34,780 bases of DNA, taken from IMG/VR virus record IMGVR_UViG_3300017969_000053, positions 1 to 34,780 of that record, one strand, 5' to 3'. Each line of letters starts with the position of its first letter. Position 1 is the stretch's first letter. Under the pieces are notes generated by a model. That model did no database searches. It was given only the letters and a program-made list of their open reading frames with translations, and was not told the DNA's origin. A program made the position numbers and the translations under genes. Below are positions 31,482-34,780 of this stretch, one piece after another. The stretch comes from a virus.

Positions 31482-32359
31482 TGAGCAAAAAAGGATTTGT
31501 GATATTAGCAATTAATACTGAGCAAAGTATGTTGAACTATGCCTATGCTACGGCTGCAAGTATTAAGTTATCAGATCCAGAATCTAGTATATGTATTGTA
31601 CTTGATAAAGGGGCTGAACTACCAAAAATTTATGCTAATGTGTTTGATTATGTGACTGAATTGCCCTTTGGTAACAGTGCATACAAAGATGGTTTTCATG
31701 GCATGAACGTTTGGCAAATGATACATGCTACTCCATATGATGAAACTATATATGTAGACTTTGATACAATATTTCTCAACGTTGATGTTGAGTTGTTATG
31801 GGAAACAATGTCCAAAAATGACATTTCTATTCCTTCGGCTGCCAGAACGTATAGAAACCAACCTTTAAGGTTGGGTAGTAGTCTTTTTGAATATGAATCA
31901 CATTATGAACTTCCCAAGTTATACAATAGTATGATATATTTTAAACGAGATAGCCAGTCTGCAATTGAATGGTTTAAAATGGCTGATGCAGTGTTGCAAA
32001 ACTGGAGAGAAATTTATAGTAGTTTAATGCCAGATAAAAAGCCTCCACGTTTTAGTAAAAATATTTTGTGTAATATTGTAACACATTTGTTAGATGTCGA
32101 ATCAAACTTGAAAGTTGTTAATAACGACTTTTATGATTTGCATACTACAAGCCAATGGCTATGGAATAATGATGTTCCAGATGAATGGACTGAAGTGTTA
32201 AACTATTGGTTTCCAGAAAACAAAAAACTCATCATTGAAAACAGTATAATTTCATCAGGAATTGTGCACTATCGAGATTTAAATTTTATAACAGAAGAAA
32301 TATTGAATGAATACCGAACCCAGATTGATATCAGTAGTAGGAGAAAAGCCGCTTCCTAA
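31481..32359 (+). CDS. GT-A-like glycosyltransferase-related protein 2 (292 aa)
   Basis: Related in layout to the preceding gene. KGFVILAINTEQSMLNYAYA (residues 4-23) opens the fold, ICIVLDKG follows, and TIYVDFDTIFLN (89-100) holds the DxD-type motif (D93, D95). LPKLYNSMIYFKRDSQSAIE resembles the 'N.G....' acceptor-loop region, and GIVHYRDLN lies near the end. The ATG at 31481 overlaps the previous stop (ATGA). A longer in-frame start at 31469 would overlap the neighbour more and lacks support. Two adjacent diverged copies suggest duplication with different donor or acceptor specificity, or a heteromeric enzyme. The substrates are unknown. Confidence 0.6.
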   Translation: MSKKGFVILAINTEQSMLNYAYATAASIKLSDPESSICIVLDKGAELPKIYANVFDYVTELPFGNSAYKDGFHGMNVWQMIHATPYDETIYVDFDTIFLNVDVELLWETMSKNDISIPSAARTYRNQPLRLGSSLFEYESHYELPKLYNSMIYFKRDSQSAIEWFKMADAVLQNWREIYSSLMPDKKPPRFSKNILCNIVTHLLDVESNLKVVNNDFYDLHTTSQWLWNNDVPDEWTEVLNYWFPENKKLIIENSIISSGIVHYRDLNFITEEILNEYRTQIDISSRRKAAS

Positions 32360-33311
32360 GTACTATGTTTATTATGATGAATGGACTGGTGAAATCATCA
32401 ATATAACAAACAAGTACAAAGCGTCTAAGAATCCACATCTGGTAACAGAAGACAACACTGCAGCAGAACTTATTTTGGGACACCTAAATCCCAAAAAATT
32501 TATTGTGATGGAAACACCAGATGGGATTTTCTTAATGCCTAAACAGCATCAATTGCGACTTAAAGAAGAAGAAAATCATCTTAGTAAAGTTGCTGAAATT
32601 CCGTTGACCACTGACAGAGAAATTAACATTATCAAATACACTAATAGTTGGATGTTGGAAGTTAATATCAGTACTGATGCTGTGTATAAGATGACTGGTA
32701 GACGCAACAACAAAAAGTTTTCTAAAAAAGAGAATGTAAACAACAGTACTATATACTTTTACATTATTGAAAAAAATAATCCACTGAATCTAATCAAAAC
32801 TATCAAGATTGATCCTATTGATTTGATTAACAAAGGATTTGAACTCTTTAACTTGGAGGATCTACAGAACGTTATCGGACTCAATAATATTGATATCCTA
32901 ACTCGTAGAATTTTTAAAAGTTATGGCTTGAAATCTAAAGAAAACTATGTTAGTGTAGAGTATCTCAAAAGGAAAAACTCTAGGCGTAATCATTATAATA
33001 TTACGGATGTAAATAAAGAAGCAGCATTTTATATTAGTAAAAGTACAGAAGGTTGGATTTTTAGAAGCAATTTTAATAGTCCTGATGAATTTAAAATCTT
33101 TAGCAATCTAAAAATTTACATCACTGGAGATACTCCATTTGACCTTAAAGATACAATAGTGTTGCCATTAACAGAACTAGGCAACCATGGAGAGTTATAT
33201 GTTAAAACTGACGCCGATCTTTTAACATCTAAGTTATTAATCGGTGAAGAAGGCAAGCATTTGTCATTTAATTATGAGGAACTAGAATATGTCAAACCTG
33301 GTAAGTATTAA
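32307..33311 (+). CDS. Hypothetical protein (334 aa)
   Basis: Not recognised. The N-terminus contains KYYVYYDEWTGEIINITNKY, a motif also reminiscent of small marine phage structural proteins, followed by ELILGHLNPKKFIVM. The middle is lysine- and asparagine-rich (RRNNKKFSKKENVNNSTIYF), and the end contains beta-like segments (TIVLPLTELGNHGELYVKTD). It overlaps the preceding gene by 53 bases in a different frame, the longest overlap among the plus-strand genes. A later non-ATG start (TTG at 32325) would shorten the overlap but has no visible ribosome binding site. It lies between glycosyltransferase-like genes and may act with them or be a virion protein. Confidence 0.6.
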   Translation: MNTEPRLISVVGEKPLPKYYVYYDEWTGEIINITNKYKASKNPHLVTEDNTAAELILGHLNPKKFIVMETPDGIFLMPKQHQLRLKEEENHLSKVAEIPLTTDREINIIKYTNSWMLEVNISTDAVYKMTGRRNNKKFSKKENVNNSTIYFYIIEKNNPLNLIKTIKIDPIDLINKGFELFNLEDLQNVIGLNNIDILTRRIFKSYGLKSKENYVSVEYLKRKNSRRNHYNITDVNKEAAFYISKSTEGWIFRSNFNSPDEFKIFSNLKIYITGDTPFDLKDTIVLPLTELGNHGELYVKTDADLLTSKLLIGEEGKHLSFNYEELEYVKPGKY

Positions 33312-34272
33312 TGAATTTGACATAGTTTATATCAGCTACGACGAACCCAATGCTGATGAAAACTATGCAGACTTATTAGATAAATGTCCATGGGCCAAGA
33401 GGAGCCATGGAGTATGGGGAAGTGATGCTGCACACAAGGCTGCCGCAGCACTAAGTGAAACTGAACGTTTTATTACAATTGATGCTGATAACATCGTTAA
33501 TGAAGATTTTTTTAATGTTGAATTAGACATGGATAGAATTGGAGATAACCATGTTATTAGTTTTGCAGCAAAAAACAAAATTAATGGTTTAGTGTATGGT
33601 AATGGCGGCATTAAAATGTGGCCGGTTGATGTTGTAAACCGTATGCGTACACACGAAGCTGCACCAGTAACTGATAAACGTGCACAGGTTGATTTTTGTT
33701 GGAATATCCACTATGTGCAAATGAACAATTGGTATTCATGGGTACACAACAACGGAAGTCCATTACAAGCATGGCGTGCTGGTTTCCGTGAAGGTGTTAA
33801 AATGGGCTTAGAAAATGGTGATGTGGTTGCGCCAGATAAACTAAAGCGTATCCACAGAGAAAACTATCGTAGACTCTTAGTTTGGATGACAATTGGCGAA
33901 GATGCAACCAATGGGCTGTGGGCAATGTATGGTGCAAGATTAGGTGCATATATGACCAATGTCAAGCGGCATGATTGGGATTGGAGAAATGTGCGAGATT
34001 TTGACTGGCTAACCAAGTTTTTTAATGAAGAACTTGCGCCACAATTTGCTGATGGAACAGAGTTGTGTCCAAGAACTGGATACAGTTGGGATCCAACAAA
34101 ACTAAAAGCAGAAACTGTGAGATTGGGAACTGAACTACGTAGCGAACTAGATTTAGAAATCGCAGATATTGGTCTTGAGGGTTCACGTTTTTGGAAAACT
34201 GTATATCGCAATCCAAGTAGACTTGGTCCACAAGTACGTGAAGACCAAGTAGACAATAACATAGAGGATTAA
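33289..34272 (+). CDS. GT-A-like glycosyltransferase-related protein 3 (327 aa)
   Basis: Probable glycosyltransferase fold of a different subgroup. FDIVYISYDEPNADENYADL (residues 10-29) is the opening Rossmann-like strand and loop. CPWAKRSHGVWGSDAAHKAA continues it, and FITIDADNIVNEDFF (61-75) holds the DxD motif (D65, D67). FAAKNKINGLVYGNGGIKMW follows. The second half is tryptophan- and arginine-rich (RLLVWMTIGEDATNGLWAMY). It overlaps the previous gene by 23 bases and is followed one base later by the radical SAM gene, so the two are likely co-translated. The acceptor is unknown. The DxD assignment is by motif only. Confidence 0.6.
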   Translation: MSNLVSINEFDIVYISYDEPNADENYADLLDKCPWAKRSHGVWGSDAAHKAAAALSETERFITIDADNIVNEDFFNVELDMDRIGDNHVISFAAKNKINGLVYGNGGIKMWPVDVVNRMRTHEAAPVTDKRAQVDFCWNIHYVQMNNWYSWVHNNGSPLQAWRAGFREGVKMGLENGDVVAPDKLKRIHRENYRRLLVWMTIGEDATNGLWAMYGARLGAYMTNVKRHDWDWRNVRDFDWLTKFFNEELAPQFADGTELCPRTGYSWDPTKLKAETVRLGTELRSELDLEIADIGLEGSRFWKTVYRNPSRLGPQVREDQVDNNIED

Positions 34273-34273
34273 T

Positions 34274-34780
34274 ATGTCTAACGAAGAAAAACCAAAGTTT
34301 CCAGATGATTTGTCTATCGATCCGCAAGAAGCCGCTGAACAAATACGTCCAGTTTTAGACAAAATCAGTCCTAGTATGTGTATGGCTAAGTGGCTTTGGT
34401 CAAGTATTCATTTGACAAATGGGTTGACTAACAGTTGTTTTCTTCCTCCTGTGCATAAGATTGAAGCAGGTGCTGTTAAAGAAAATCCAAAAGCACTTCA
34501 CAATACTCCAGAGAAAAAAGAACAACGTGCTATGATGCTCAAAGGCGAACAACCTGATGGATGTAGCTACTGTTGGAATATTGAAAACATGGATAGGTCT
34601 TTTCTTAGTGATAGACATTATCGTAGTAGCGAACCATGGGCAGCCGCAGGTTGGGAAGATGTACTAGAAGCTGGTGCTGATGGTGATGTTGAACCACGTT
34701 ACTTGGAAATTAATTTTAACCATGCTTGTAATTTAGCATGTAGTTATTGTAGTCCACATTTGAGTTCAAAGTGGGCAGAA
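34274..34780 (+). CDS. Radical SAM enzyme, N-terminal 169 residues, cut by window end
   Basis: The gene starts at ATG 34274, one base after the previous stop, and remains open to the window edge. FNHACNLACSYCSPHLSSKW (residues 148-167) carries the radical SAM CxxxCxxC motif (C152, C156, C159) that binds the 4Fe-4S cluster. The roughly 150 residues ahead of it include C55 and a CSYCW pair (C97, C100) that could bind an auxiliary metal or cluster. This architecture resembles the twitch-type radical SAM proteins seen in marine phages. The reaction is unknown. Its partner genes upstream are glycosyltransferase-like, suggesting modification of a peptide, protein or sugar. Confidence 0.85.
   Translation, partial: MSNEEKPKFPDDLSIDPQEAAEQIRPVLDKISPSMCMAKWLWSSIHLTNGLTNSCFLPPVHKIEAGAVKENPKALHNTPEKKEQRAMMLKGEQPDGCSYCWNIENMDRSFLSDRHYRSSEPWAAAGWEDVLEAGADGDVEPRYLEINFNHACNLACSYCSPHLSSKWAE

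Noticed and set aside
34400-34618. Antisense open frame over the radical SAM gene
   Set aside because: The sense frame has a clear radical SAM motif and remains open; the antisense frame shows no motif.
1-34780. tRNA genes, CRISPR arrays, insertion sequences, integrase or attachment sites
   Set aside because: None recognised by eye on either strand; the repeats found are all in-frame coding repeats.

Overview
The window reads as part of a T4-like (contractile-tailed) phage genome. It is AT-rich, very densely packed, and carries recognisable T4 homologues: gp46, gp47, a gp55-type late sigma factor, gp48, gp53, gp5, gp25, gp6 and a gp7-position wedge protein. The gene content and protein style resemble marine T4-like myoviruses (cyanophage and pelagiphage types). 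The host cannot be read from the sequence. No rRNA, tRNA, CRISPR array or insertion sequence was recognised, and no stretch over 300 bases lacks a gene.

Region 1 (1-5406, minus strand) is a leftward early/middle block: late sigma factor gp55, the recombination nuclease pair gp47/gp46, two tiny proteins sharing a C-terminal motif, a eukaryotic-style HAD phosphomannomutase and a GIY-YIG nuclease. A strong sigma70-like promoter (TTGACA-N16-TATACT) lies just upstream and shows that gp55 starts at 5370, not at the longer ORF start.

Region 2 (5407-5475) is a divergent promoter gap. Region 3 (5476-27467, plus strand) is a late baseplate block: a nucleotidylyltransferase with a T4-like capsid-targeting N-terminus, gp48-like cap, gp53, a 1087-aa hub protein carrying two wall-hydrolase-like domains, gp5-like spike, a possible dead lysozyme, gp25, an enlarged gp6 (1179 aa) and a giant 3650-aa wedge protein. 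Region 4 (27490-30162) encodes three tail or fibre-type proteins, one with Gly-Tyr repeats. Four gaps or gene ends carry T4 late-promoter-like octamers: TATAAATA exactly at 27463 and 30184, and one-mismatch forms at 5449 and 12601.

Region 5 (30229-34780) is an accessory block: a small conserved-looking protein, two related GT-A-like glycosyltransferases, an unknown 334-aa protein, a third DxD glycosyltransferase-like protein and a radical SAM enzyme cut by the window edge. It has an overlapping sigma70-like and late promoter. The block looks like a phage-encoded glycan or protein modification module, and it is the best candidate for an undescribed system. A second notable observation is the tail-lysozyme domain of the hub protein, whose two halves appear in reversed order (circular permutation).
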